The position numbers were made by a program, and so were the translations under genes. From NCBI RefSeq assembly GCF_027622875.1, contig NZ_JAPZVP010000001.1, positions 62,001 to 126,000 on the forward strand: a DNA stretch of 64,000 nucleotides, read 5' to 3'. Positions 24,822 to 32,879 of the stretch are shown piece by piece; the stretch's first letter is position 1, and each line of letters starts with the position of its first letter. This stretch comes from Glycomyces luteolus (GTDB lineage Bacteria > Actinomycetota > Actinomycetes > Mycobacteriales > Micromonosporaceae). Under the pieces are notes generated by a model. It was not told the DNA's origin. It saw nothing but the letters and a program-made list of their open reading frames with translations, and made no database searches.

Positions 24822-25584
24822 GGACACCTCGGGTCTTGACCAGCTGCCGGTTCATGAACTCGACACTCCCGGAGAAGATCGTCTCAGCGTCGTAGTCGAG
24901 CGTCGCCACATGGAAGCTCCGCGGCAGCACCGTCGACTCGACTTCCTTCGAACGTACGCCCGCCCGGATCACCGCACTGTTCCGCGGACTCACGACATGG
25001 TCCTCCGCGCTCGTGAAGATCCGCAGCGGCACCGTCACCCGCGCCAGCTCGGGCCGCGTCACCTGCCACAACCGCCGCAGCGACGCATAGGCCGCCACCG
25101 GCGTCCGCGACGTCGTCTTCTCCCGCACATCCGGCTTGTTCACGTCGGAGCCGATCGACGACACGCTCGGCATCACGTACCGCAGCATCGGCGCCAGGAA
25201 CCCCTGCGGCTTGTCGTCGAAGATCGCCGGATTCACCAGCACCAGCCCCGACAGGTCGGCACCGCGCTGCTCCGCCAGCCGCAGACACAGCGACCCGCCC
25301 ATCGACAGACCGCCCGCGAACACTGGACGGCCCAGTGCCATCGCCTCGTCCAGCGCTTCCTCGAGCCGCCGGTACCACTGCTGCCACGTCGCCTTCGCCA
25401 GCACCTGCCACGTGTCGCCATGGCCCGGCAGCAGCGGCGAGACCACGTTGAAGCCCTCGTCCCGCAGGTACTCGCCCCACGGGCGCATGCTCGCTGGATC
25501 GGAGGTGAAGCCGTGGCACAGCACCATCGTGGCCTTGGCGTCGGAGCCGAGGTCGAACGTGAACTCCTCGGAATCGTTCGTCAC
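24814..25584 (-). CDS. Alpha/beta-hydrolase, monoacylglycerol-lipase/carboxylesterase type
   Basis: 256 residues. VLCHGFTSDPASMRPWGEYL forms the oxyanion-hole HG motif, AGGLSMGGSLCLRLA the nucleophile elbow (GxSxG), and ILTS-like IFTSAEDHVVSP supplies the acid; SFHVATLDYD near the C-terminus supplies the catalytic His. All three triad residues are present, so an active esterase or lipase is expected. GTG 25584 is the start with GGGAGG upstream. It sits upstream of an acidic membrane protein and divergent from PlsC, consistent with lipid turnover (inference). Confidence 0.88.
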   Translation of the reverse strand: MTNDSEEFTFDLGSDAKATMVLCHGFTSDPASMRPWGEYLRDEGFNVVSPLLPGHGDTWQVLAKATWQQWYRRLEEALDEAMALGRPVFAGGLSMGGSLCLRLAEQRGADLSGLVLVNPAIFDDKPQGFLAPMLRYVMPSVSSIGSDVNKPDVREKTTSRTPVAAYASLRRLWQVTRPELARVTVPLRIFTSAEDHVVSPRNSAVIRAGVRSKEVESTVLPRSFHVATLDYDAETIFSGSVEFMNRQLVKTRGVHD

Positions 25585-25809
25585 GTCGCCTCCCGGGTCG
25601 CTGAATGACGGGTCGCGGGGAATCGGCAGGGCTCATGCACGGCCCGCCGGTCGAACCGGCGGCCGGGCGGTCCCGTTTCGCGCCGCTTGCCCATTCTCGC
25701 ACGCGTCCGCCGACCGCCGCCACCGCGCGGGAGCACCCCACCGCACCCATTCCCGCCCCGAGAGCCTTCGATTCGAAGCGGATCGACCGGTACCGATACC
25801 CTTGAACGC

Positions 25810-26484
25810 GTGATCTACTGGGTGCTGAAGGCGACGCTGGGCTCGCTGCTGTGGGTCGTCTACCGGCCACAGGTCGAAGGGCTCGAACACGTGCCCGAGG
25901 ACGGCCCGGCGATCCTGGCCTCCAACCACCTCGCCGTCACCGACTCCTTCTTCATGCCACTCGTGGTCAAACGCCGGGTCACGTTCATCGCGAAAGAGGA
26001 GTACTTCACCGGTACCGGCTTCAAAGGCTGGTTCGTACGCACCTTCATGAACGCCGTCGGCGCCATCCCCGTCGACCGGGCCGGCGGCGACGCCGCCAGC
26101 GCCTCGCTCGACACCGGCAAGCGCGTCCTCTCTGAAGGCCGCCTCTTCGGCATCTACCCCGAGGGCACCCGCTCGCCCGACGGCCGCCTCTACCGCGGCA
26201 AGACCGGCGTCGCCCGCCTCGCGCTCCAGACCGGATCCCCGGTCGTGCCCGTCGCCATGCTCAACACCGGTGAGCTGCAGCCGATCGGGCGGCGCATCCC
26301 GCGCATCGGCCGCGTCAAGATCAGGTTCGGGCCCTCGCTCGACTTCAACCGCTACCGCGATCTCGTGGGGGACCGCTTCATCGAACGCGCCGTCACCGAC
26401 GAGGTCATGGACGCGCTCAGGGCGCTCTCGGGCCAGGACTACGTCGACGAGTACGCCGCGAAGTTCAAGGACAAGGGAAAGTAA
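25810..26484 (+). CDS. 1-acyl-sn-glycerol-3-phosphate acyltransferase (PlsC family)
   Basis: 224 residues. Acyltransferase block I is SNHLAVTDSFFM (NHx4D). Block III is FGIYPEGTRSPDGRLYRGKTG (EGTR). An N-terminal hydrophobic helix (WVLKATLGSLLWVVY) anchors it to the membrane. It would acylate lysophosphatidic acid to phosphatidic acid. GTG 25810 begins the hydrophobic helix; the upstream in-frame part from 25687 is Pro/Arg-rich and lies in the promoter. It converges with a Crp/Fnr gene across a tandem repeat array. Confidence 0.88.
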   Translation: MIYWVLKATLGSLLWVVYRPQVEGLEHVPEDGPAILASNHLAVTDSFFMPLVVKRRVTFIAKEEYFTGTGFKGWFVRTFMNAVGAIPVDRAGGDAASASLDTGKRVLSEGRLFGIYPEGTRSPDGRLYRGKTGVARLALQTGSPVVPVAMLNTGELQPIGRRIPRIGRVKIRFGPSLDFNRYRDLVGDRFIERAVTDEVMDALRALSGQDYVDEYAAKFKDKGK

Positions 26485-26516
26485 CCGGGCCCGGCAGCCC
26501 TTCACCGCGCTGCTTT

Positions 26517-26679
26517 TTCGGCTCCGCCACCGAGCTTCTTATTCCGCCACGGTGCTTCCTGTTCGGCTTCCGCCCCTGTATTTCCTGTTCGGCTCGGCCC
26601 ATGTGCTTCTTATTCGGCTCCGCCCCTGTATTTCCTATTCGGCTCCGCCCCTGTATTTCCTATTCGGCTCCGCCGAAGC
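26517..26679. repeat. Tandem repeat array, about seven 25-bp units
   Basis: Units start with TTCGGCTCCGCC and run about 25 bp. Two perfect adjacent copies (TTCGGCTCCGCCCCTGTA... at about 26625-26674) follow four or five degenerate ones. The last partial unit continues as GCCGAA and forms TTCGGC-TCC-GCCGAA, and lies inside the 3' end of the Crp/Fnr gene. Units are AT-richer than the surroundings. The array separates convergent genes. Confidence 0.85.
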
Positions 26680-27349
26680 CTGCCCGCCGCCGAAGCGCAG
26701 GCAGATCCACCACGACGATCTTGCGGCCCTCTGTACGCAGCCAGCCCCGGTTCGCGAAGATCCCGATCGCCTGGTTCACGCTCTGACGCGAACCCCCGGC
26801 CATCTCCGCCAACTGCGTCTGGTTCAACTCGATCGTCGTCATCGGCGACGAGTGCTGCTCCGCGAGCCGCACCAGCGTCTTCGCCACCCGACCCGGCAGA
26901 TCCAGGAACACGTGGTCGGAGGACTGCTCCGTCAACCGCCGCACGATCATGCCCATCGACCGCAGTACCGCGTCGAGCATCTTCGGGTTCCCGTGCACCA
27001 GTTCGAGGAACGACGACCGCGCCAGTGCCAGCGCCGACGTGTCCTCGAGCGCCTCCGCACTGGCCGACCGGGGCGATCCGTCCAGCAGGGAGACCTCGCC
27101 GAGCACCTCGGGGGCGCGGGCTACGTGGAGCATTGCGCGCTCGCCGGTGGCCGCCGTCCGGAAGACGCTCACCGCACCCGACCGGATCATGATGAGCGAT
27201 TCGCCCGGCTCGCCTTCGAAGAACAGGAGGTGCCCACGCCGGTAGTGGCGTTGTACCGCCACCCCGGCGATCTGCCGCCGTGCCTGCGGGTCGAGGCCGG
27301 CGAACATGGCGACGCCTGCAAGCGGGTCTTCAGATGGGCTCACACCCAT
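26660..27349 (-). CDS. Crp/Fnr-family transcriptional regulator
   Basis: 229 residues. The cyclic-nucleotide-binding-like barrel has LLFFEGEPGESLIMIRSGAVSVFR and the phosphate-cassette-like LGEVSLLDGSPRSASAEA. The C-terminal winged helix has TQLAEMAGGSRQSVNQAIGIFANRGWL. Conservation of the GE...RSxSA cassette suggests cyclic-nucleotide binding as in actinobacterial GlxR/Crp. ATG 27349 is chosen because of GGGGGAGAAAC upstream; a longer frame to 27484 is Arg-rich. The stop codon lies inside the last units of the tandem repeat array, so the C-terminal GFGGAE is repeat-encoded. Confidence 0.9.
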   Translation of the reverse strand: MGVSPSEDPLAGVAMFAGLDPQARRQIAGVAVQRHYRRGHLLFFEGEPGESLIMIRSGAVSVFRTAATGERAMLHVARAPEVLGEVSLLDGSPRSASAEALEDTSALALARSSFLELVHGNPKMLDAVLRSMGMIVRRLTEQSSDHVFLDLPGRVAKTLVRLAEQHSSPMTTIELNQTQLAEMAGGSRQSVNQAIGIFANRGWLRTEGRKIVVVDLPALRRRAGFGGAE

Positions 27350-27677
27350 GTTTCTCCCCCTTCGGTGGGTCCCGGGTCCGCGGGTTCCCTCCGATGATCG
27401 CTGTCTTTTCCGTCGTTGTACAGAGCCCAGTGTCGGAAACTTCACGCTCCGTTGGGTCGTGTGTCCAGACGGCGCACTTGTCACTCGACCGAGTGTACGA
27501 TCAACTCTACGTGCTTTCGCGTTGATTGTCCGGTATCACGTGGCTCGCGTGCCGGACGCGAGGTCAGATTCGGGCTGCCTGATCGTATGGCGTAGCGTCG
27601 ACTCCAGTCCGGCGACATACGGGTGCGGCTCAAGAACGGCCGAAACGACCGCTCGAGATCATACGAAAGGCCGATGC
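27350..27677. other. 328-bp divergent region between Crp/Fnr and exoribonuclease genes
   Basis: No gene is supported. A perfect palindrome CACTCG-AC-CGAGTG at 27482-27495 may be an operator. The rest is less GC-rich than coding DNA here and must contain both promoters. Confidence 0.45.
27482..27495. promoter_or_regulatory. 14-bp palindrome CACTCG-N2-CGAGTG
   Basis: Perfect 6-bp arms with a 2-bp spacer, in the control region of a Crp/Fnr gene and a divergent nuclease gene. It does not match the classical TGTGA-N6-TCACA Crp site, so its binder is uncertain. Confidence 0.35.
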
Positions 27678-28232
27678 GTGGCGTACCGCTACTTCTACGA
27701 CACCGAGTTCATCGAGGACGGTCGCACGATCGACCTGGTCTCGATCGCCGTCGTCGACGAGCAAGGACGCGAGTACTACGCCGTGTCGACCGAGTTCGAC
27801 CCGTCCCGCGCCATCGACTGGGTACGCCGCAACGTCCTCGACAAGCTCCCCCCGCCGGCGAGCTCCCTGTGGAAGGACCGCGCCACGATCCGCGACGAGC
27901 TCTACGAGTTCCTCGTCGCCCCGGTGCGCCGCAAATCCGGCTCGCACCCGGGGGAGCGCATCGAGCTCTGGGCCTGGATCGGCGCGTACGACCACGTCGT
28001 GCTCGCGCAGCTGTGGGGCACGATGCCCGACCTGCCGCGGGCGCTGCCGCGCATGACCAAGGACCTGCGCCAGCGCTGGGAGGACCTCGGCCGCCCCGAA
28101 CTGCCGACCACGCCCGACGCCGACATGCACGACGCCCTCACCGACGCGAAGCTCAACCTCGCCCGCTGGAAGGCGCTCGAATCGTTCCGCGCCCAGCGCG
28201 CCGCGTACGGCCCGGTCGAATCCCACCACTAG
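27678..28232 (+). CDS. 3'-exoribonuclease, DEDD type (Rv2179c-like, PF16473)
   Basis: 184 residues. YRYFYDTEFIEDG carries the first catalytic Asp/Glu, ELWAWIGAYDHVVLAQLWG the second Asp, and HDALTDAKLNLARW the last acidic residues of a DEDD exonuclease. This matches the RNase-T-like family of mycobacterial Rv2179c, which trims 3' ends and prefers poly(A)-containing substrates. GTG 27678 starts directly before the conserved N-terminus, with GAAAGG 7 bases upstream; upstream in-frame codons are not credible. Confidence 0.85.
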   Translation: MAYRYFYDTEFIEDGRTIDLVSIAVVDEQGREYYAVSTEFDPSRAIDWVRRNVLDKLPPPASSLWKDRATIRDELYEFLVAPVRRKSGSHPGERIELWAWIGAYDHVVLAQLWGTMPDLPRALPRMTKDLRQRWEDLGRPELPTTPDADMHDALTDAKLNLARWKALESFRAQRAAYGPVESHH

Positions 28233-28341
28233 ACCGACCTGCCGAACCCCTGGTCGCCGACCCATGGTCCCGATATAGGCTGGGCGTGTTTCGGCAATGG
28301 GGCCGCCCAGTTAACAGTCCTCACTCCAGGGAGTAAGACAC

Positions 28342-29367
28342 ATGCGCATTGGCGTGCTCACCGGCGGCGGTGACTGCCCCGGTCTCAACGCGGTCATTCG
28401 TGCCGCGGTCCGCAAGGGCAGCAAGGAATACGGCCACGAGTTCGTGGGCTTCCGCTACGGCTGGCGGGGCCCGATCGAGGGCATCACCCAGCCCCTGGAC
28501 TGGGACTCGGTCGAGAACATCCTCGACCAGGGCGGCACGATCCTCCACTCCTCGCGCACCAACCCTTACAAGATCGAGGGCGGCGTCGAGGCCATCAAGA
28601 AGAACATGGCCGCGCTGGGCGTCGACGCGCTCATCGCGATCGGCGGCGAGGACACCCTGGGTGTCGCCACGAAGCTGACCGCCGACGGCGTCAACTGCGT
28701 CGGCGTGCCGAAGACGATCGACAACGACCTCTCGGGCACCGACTACACCTTCGGCTTCGACACCGCGGTGAACATCGCGACCGAGGCCATCGACCGCCTG
28801 TGGACGACCGCCGACTCGCACGACCGCTGCATCGTCGTCGAGATCATGGGCCGCCACGCCGGCTGGATGACGCTCCACGCGGGCATCGCCGGCGGCGCGA
28901 ACGTGACCCTCATTCCCGAGGTCGCCTTCGACATCGAGAAGGTCGCGAACTTCGTCAAGGAGCGCAAGGAGGCCGGCAAGGCCACCATCGTCGCCGTCTC
29001 CGAGGGCGCGCACGCCCAGGAGGGCATGGTCCTCAAGGACGGCGAGGTCGACGCGTTCGGCCACGTCAAGCTCGGCGGCGTCGGCGACTGGGTCGCCAAG
29101 GAGATCAAGGAGCGCGCGGACATCGAGACTCGCGCGATCATCCTCGGCCACCTGCAGCGCGGCGGCACCCCGACCGCGTTCGACCGCGTGCTCGCCACCC
29201 GTCTGGGCCTCGAGGCCGCCGCGGCCGTCAACGAGGGCGACTTCGGCAAGATGATGGCGCTCCAGGGCACCAACGTCGTGCGCATCCCGATCAACGAAGG
29301 CACCGACGTGCTCAAGACCGTTCCGGTCGAGCGCTATGCCGACGCCGAGGTGTTCTTCGGCGTGTAG
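28342..29367 (+). CDS. pfkA: 6-phosphofructokinase, predicted pyrophosphate-dependent
   Basis: 341 residues, phosphofructokinase group. The substrate/Mg site is TIDNDLSGTDYTFGFDTA. IGGEDTLG gives Asp at position 104 and VPKTIDND gives Lys at position 124, counted in this protein; they coincide with Escherichia coli numbering. Family studies tie Asp104 plus Lys124 to use of pyrophosphate, while Gly at these sites marks ATP-users. It would phosphorylate fructose-6-phosphate reversibly. ATG 28342 follows CAGGGAG. Cofactor choice is inferred from these two residues. Confidence 0.92.
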   Translation: MRIGVLTGGGDCPGLNAVIRAAVRKGSKEYGHEFVGFRYGWRGPIEGITQPLDWDSVENILDQGGTILHSSRTNPYKIEGGVEAIKKNMAALGVDALIAIGGEDTLGVATKLTADGVNCVGVPKTIDNDLSGTDYTFGFDTAVNIATEAIDRLWTTADSHDRCIVVEIMGRHAGWMTLHAGIAGGANVTLIPEVAFDIEKVANFVKERKEAGKATIVAVSEGAHAQEGMVLKDGEVDAFGHVKLGGVGDWVAKEIKERADIETRAIILGHLQRGGTPTAFDRVLATRLGLEAAAAVNEGDFGKMMALQGTNVVRIPINEGTDVLKTVPVERYADAEVFFGV

Positions 29368-29396
29368 CCGACGGGCACTCCGACAGCGGTGTCGTC

Positions 29397-29456
29397 GGTT
29401 GGGTTAGGGCCCCCGGCTTTCCACAGTAGTTGGGAAAACCTGAAGGGGAGCTGAAG
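29397..29456 (+). repeat. 60-bp dispersed element, copy B
   Basis: 51/60 identical to 24231-24290 in the same orientation. It lies 29 bp after the pfkA stop, almost the same distance as copy A from its upstream gene. It contains no gene. Confidence 0.7.
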
Positions 29457-29525
29457 CCGGACCGGCCGTAAAGCACTCTCATAGCGCAACCACGGGCACG
29501 CCCGGTCGTTAGACCAGGTGTGCCC

Positions 29526-30017
29526 GTGGCTTATCTGGAGGAAATCGGCGAGATCCCGCATCTCGCCGATTTCACGTATCACAAGACCCTGCCGGACATC
29601 GACTTCGAGTCGATCCCCGTTCCGGGTCTCGACGCCGACTTCTACCGGCGCCCGGTCGGCGGCCGGACGCTCAGTGTCGGCGTGTACCGCTTCGGCGGGG
29701 CCGAGACGCACCGGGCCTGGGGCTGGGTCGGCGAGGAGCACTGCTCCTGGCACGCTTACCGGAACCCTGTCACCGGCGGGTTCGACGGCCCCTTCCGAGG
29801 CTGCCCCGAGCTCCGACTGCTGCGCGAAGGCGGTCGGCTCTCAGGTTTCGCGCTCGGCTCAGGCGGCCTCGCCCGGCAGTTCTTCCTGAGCCGCGGCTTC
29901 GGCGGCCCGGGCCCGCTCTTGACGGGTCACGCTGCGGGTGTAGACGATCGCGGCGGTCGTGACCGCGAGGCCGAGGAACAGGCCGCTGCCGGCGAACAGT
30001 GCCGAGGCGCTCGGTGA
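29526..30017 (+). CDS. Hypothetical protein, C-terminus doubtful
   Basis: 163 residues, no family recognised. The first 115 or so residues look like real protein (LPDIDFESIPVPGLDADFYRR, RAWGWVGEEHCSWHAYRNP) with GC-rich third codon positions. Beyond about 29880 the sequence reads as Gly/Arg/Glu-rich filler, antisense to the 3' end of the opposite membrane-protein gene. Either the gene is real with a 159-bp convergent overlap, or its original 3' end was lost. GTG 29526 is the assumed start; the ribosome site is weak. Confidence 0.5.
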   Translation: MAYLEEIGEIPHLADFTYHKTLPDIDFESIPVPGLDADFYRRPVGGRTLSVGVYRFGGAETHRAWGWVGEEHCSWHAYRNPVTGGFDGPFRGCPELRLLREGGRLSGFALGSGGLARQFFLSRGFGGPGPLLTGHAAGVDDRGGRDREAEEQAAAGEQCRGAR

Positions 30018-30263
30018 GAAGCCCAGGACCGCCACGGGCAGCTGCACGAAGGCGATCAGGCCGGCCAGCAGCCATTTGCTGCGTCCCTTGCCCCAGAGCA
30101 GCGCCGTCCAGATCGGAGCGACCACAATGGCGAGGATCGCGATGTCGATTGCCCAGTGCACCAACGGGTTCTGTACCCTGTCATGCTGGAACGCCATCGC
30201 CGGACTCGAGATCGAGACGATCATGGCGGCGGCGGTCGCCACGAATGCGAGACGACGTGTCAT
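29859..30263 (-). CDS. Small membrane protein, unknown
   Basis: 134 residues. A signal-like N-terminal hydrophobic segment (LAFVATAAAMIVSISSPAMA) is followed by three hydrophobic helices (WAIDIAILAIVVAPIWTALLW, WLLAGLIAFVQLPVAVLGF, LFAGSGLFLGLAVTTAAIVY) and a charged Ala/Glu tail. No known family. GAGGAGG lies 6 bases before ATG 30263, giving a confident start. Its 3' end overlaps the convergent hypothetical gene. Confidence 0.75.
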   Translation of the reverse strand: MTRRLAFVATAAAMIVSISSPAMAFQHDRVQNPLVHWAIDIAILAIVVAPIWTALLWGKGRSKWLLAGLIAFVQLPVAVLGFSPSASALFAGSGLFLGLAVTTAAIVYTRSVTRQERARAAEAAAQEELPGEAA

Positions 30264-30473
30264 ACGCAACCTCCTCTGCGTAGGAAGCCTTAACGCTACG
30301 TCCGGTAACCGTTCGTGTCTGTCGGGTATCCGCCACTTGGAGTTATTTTCCGAGGCCACAGGCCTGAACTCAGGAGGCGGTGGCCGAGGGGGGTGCGACG
30401 CGGCGCGGTTTGGGGGAGGACGGCCTTGCCGCGCCGCCATACAGTGCTCGTGAATCGACAGTGGGAGGAACCT

Positions 30474-31238
30474 GTGGTGGGTCAGGTCGGCCAAAGCGGC
30501 ACCGGCTGGGCGGGCGCCGCGATCGAGTCCGCGAGCGGGCTCGATCCGGCGGCCGAACGCGAGGCCCGCGCGGCGCTCGCGGGCTGGCAGCAGTTCGCCC
30601 GCAAGTACCGGCTGGCGTTCCGCGCCGAACTCCAGTCCGAGGACCTCGGCGGCGAGACCGCGGAAGTGCTGGACTCCCTCGGACGCCTGGGCATCCCGGT
30701 CGCGCGGGTGCGCGGGTGGATGTACGGGGCGTGGGGCGGCCGGCCGAGCTTCGGGTTCAGCGCGCTCGACGCGACCGCGGCGGGCTCGATCTACCAGCTG
30801 CGGTGCAACGCGATGCGGCTGCGGCGCCTCGGGCCCGACGTGGTGCAGCACCGGCTCCTCGACGGCGATGCCTCCATGGCCGGGAACTGGCATCCGAACC
30901 GGGCGCGCTACACGACGCTCGTCCTGCCCGATCTGCCGCGCCCGCAAGCGCGCCCGCGCGGCCGCATCGGGCGGTTCACCGCCGATGCGCTGGACCGGTT
31001 CTTCCGGCCGGTGCCCCGGCAGCTCCACACCGACGACCCGGCGTACGCGGCGAAGGTGGCCGCGACCGCGGAAGCCGCGGGCCTGGATCTGTTCCGCTGG
31101 TCGTGGGCCGCGAAGGACGGCTGGCTCGCGGTGTGGAAGAGCGACGGCAACGGCGCCGACACCCACCTCCAGCGCGCCCGCTTCATGGATTTCCTTCCGG
31201 CCCTCGCCGACTGCCTCGACAAGGCGGCGCTCGGCTGA
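30474..31238 (+). CDS. Hypothetical protein
   Basis: 254 residues, soluble, no recognised family. The first 70 residues are Ala/Glu/Arg-rich and helical; later come Trp-rich motifs (WMYGAWGG, AGNWHPNRARYTTLV, LFRWSWAAKDGWLAVWKSDG). The final segment AKDGWLAVWKSDGNGADTHLQRARFMDFLPALADCLD looks like a small folded domain. GTG 30474 follows GGGAGG by five bases, which decides the start; GTG 30477 is the alternative. It converges on the next gene with a 5-bp gap. Confidence 0.7.
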   Translation: MVGQVGQSGTGWAGAAIESASGLDPAAEREARAALAGWQQFARKYRLAFRAELQSEDLGGETAEVLDSLGRLGIPVARVRGWMYGAWGGRPSFGFSALDATAAGSIYQLRCNAMRLRRLGPDVVQHRLLDGDASMAGNWHPNRARYTTLVLPDLPRPQARPRGRIGRFTADALDRFFRPVPRQLHTDDPAYAAKVAATAEAAGLDLFRWSWAAKDGWLAVWKSDGNGADTHLQRARFMDFLPALADCLDKAALG

Positions 31239-31243
31239 GGCCG

Positions 31244-31840
31244 CTATTCGCGGCGGTTCCAGAGGACCACGGTCAGTTCGGCTTCGGCCGCCTCGCCGAC
31301 CCATTCGAGTGCGGTGAGCGAGACTCCGGCGAGTGCGCCGGAGGTGGTGATGAGGCACCCGTGCCCGGTCGGCGGGGCGTCGGGGTCGACCTCCATCCCG
31401 AATGACGTTTCGCCGCTGGTCGCGGAGGCGCAGCCGCCGGGTTCGAGGTCTTCGCCGAGCGCCGCGGTCCCGGAGGCGCTGATGGGGCTGTAGAGGTAGC
31501 CGGTCTGCCAGGTGCCGCACGAGTACCAGATGAGGTCCGCCCATTCGGCGGGGGCGCTGTCGCCGTGGAAGGCGTCGCTCTCGCCCTGCTCGTCCAGGTC
31601 TACGTGCCGGTCCCAGCAGTCGTCCCCTTGGAAGGTCGCGGGCAGCCGGACGGTATAGGCGTCGGACTCCTGCCAGGTGCCGTCCCCGCCCCCGTCGGCT
31701 TCCGGGGAGGCGCTCTGCTCGGCGCCGGAGCCGTCCGCGGGGCCTTGGCTCCGCCAGATCAGGATGGTGACCAGGACGCCGGCCACGGCCGCGATGGCGC
31801 TCACGGCGGCCCAGAAGTTCTTCGCGGAGGAGTCGTTCAT
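31244..31840 (-). CDS. Membrane-anchored extracytoplasmic protein, unknown
   Basis: 198 residues. One N-terminal transmembrane segment (FWAAVSAIAAVAGVLVTILIW) with a short cytoplasmic head, then an acidic, Gly/Ser-rich linker and an exported domain with four Cys residues (DDCWDRH, WYSCGTW, GGCASAT, GHGCLIT) that could pair as disulfides. No cysteine lipobox is present. Function unknown. Confidence 0.7.
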   Translation of the reverse strand: MNDSSAKNFWAAVSAIAAVAGVLVTILIWRSQGPADGSGAEQSASPEADGGGDGTWQESDAYTVRLPATFQGDDCWDRHVDLDEQGESDAFHGDSAPAEWADLIWYSCGTWQTGYLYSPISASGTAALGEDLEPGGCASATSGETSFGMEVDPDAPPTGHGCLITTSGALAGVSLTALEWVGEAAEAELTVVLWNRRE

Positions 31841-31980
31841 GGGCAGAGTTTATCGAGGTCAGGGCGTTGACCAGGGCATCGATCGGCTCGTCGGCTTCCG
31901 GCGTTTCCGGGCAATTCCCATGAAGATCGCGATCGGGAACGCACGTTGTCGGGAAACCGACAGTTCCCGAGGCGGCGAAA

Positions 31981-32011
31981 CGGCCGACCGCCCATCATGG
32001 GCGATCGGCCG
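31981..32011 (-). terminator. Hairpin terminator of the folD transcript
   Basis: A 31-bp near-perfect inverted repeat (CGGCCGACCGCCCA / TGGGCGATCGGCCG, one mismatch) 19 bp past the folD stop, followed by TTT on the minus strand. Confidence 0.75.
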
Positions 32012-32030
32012 TTCGAAGTCCTCGTGACGG

Positions 32031-32879
32031 TCAGCCGTGGGTCTTCGTCAGTTCAGCGGCGATGACCGTGTGGCGCAGCAGGATCGCCGTGGTCACCGGT
32101 CCGACGCCTCGCGGCACCGGGGTCAGTCTTCCGGCGATCGGGGCGACCGACGCGTAGTCGACGTCGCCGACCAGGCCGCCGTCCGCGGTCGGGTTGGTGC
32201 CCACGTCGATCACCGTGGCGCCGGGCTTCACGAAGTCCGCGTTGATCATTCCGGCGCGGCCCACGGCCGCGACCAGCACGTCGGCTTCGCGGCAGACCGC
32301 CGCCAGCTCCTTGGTGCGCGAGTGGCACACCGTCACCGTCGCCGACTCGTTCAGCAGCAGCAGCGCCGCGGGCTTGCCCACCACGGTGGACCGGCCGACC
32401 ACGACTGCCTTCGCGCCATCGAGGACCAGGTCCTCGCGCTTGAGCAGCTCCAGCACCGCCGCGGCCGTCGCCGGAGGGAACGTCCGCAGGCCCGCGGCCA
32501 ACCGGCCGAGGCTCTCCGAGTTCGCGCCGTCGACGTCCTTGTACGGGCTGATGTATCCGCCCACCTGCGAGAGCGTCACGCCCTCCGGCAGCGGCGTCTG
32601 GCAGATGACGCCGTGCACCGCGGGATCCGCGGAGAGCTCCTGCAGCTTCGCGACGATCTCGTCCCTGCCGGGGTCCTTGAGGTGCTCGATCCTGCAGTCG
32701 ATGCCCTCTTTCTCGGCGGCCTTCCCGATCGAGCGCACGTACCAGGCCGTGCCCTCGTCGTCAGTCGGCACCACGACCGCCAGCGTCGGCACGATGCCCT
32801 CCTCGCGCAGCCGCGCCGCGTCGGCGGCGACCTCCGCGCGCAGTGCCGCGGCGACCGCGCGCCCGTCGATGTCACTCAT
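32031..32879 (-). CDS. folD: Methylenetetrahydrofolate dehydrogenase/cyclohydrolase
   Basis: 282 residues. YVRSIGKAAEKEGID carries the catalytic Tyr/Lys pair region. VHGVICQTPLPEG, SPYKDVDGAN and VVGRSTVVGKPAALLLL are FolD signatures, and ADVLVAAVGRAGM the NADP fold. It interconverts methylene-, methenyl- and formyl-tetrahydrofolate. Its ATG overlaps the stop of the upstream cyclodeaminase gene by four bases, forming a folate two-gene operon. Confidence 0.95.
   Translation of the reverse strand: MSDIDGRAVAAALRAEVAADAARLREEGIVPTLAVVVPTDDEGTAWYVRSIGKAAEKEGIDCRIEHLKDPGRDEIVAKLQELSADPAVHGVICQTPLPEGVTLSQVGGYISPYKDVDGANSESLGRLAAGLRTFPPATAAAVLELLKREDLVLDGAKAVVVGRSTVVGKPAALLLLNESATVTVCHSRTKELAAVCREADVLVAAVGRAGMINADFVKPGATVIDVGTNPTADGGLVGDVDYASVAPIAGRLTPVPRGVGPVTTAILLRHTVIAAELTKTHG

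Noticed and set aside
26517-26679. Tandem 25-bp repeats as a CRISPR array
   Set aside because: Units are contiguous with no unique spacers and degrade along the array; no cas genes nearby.
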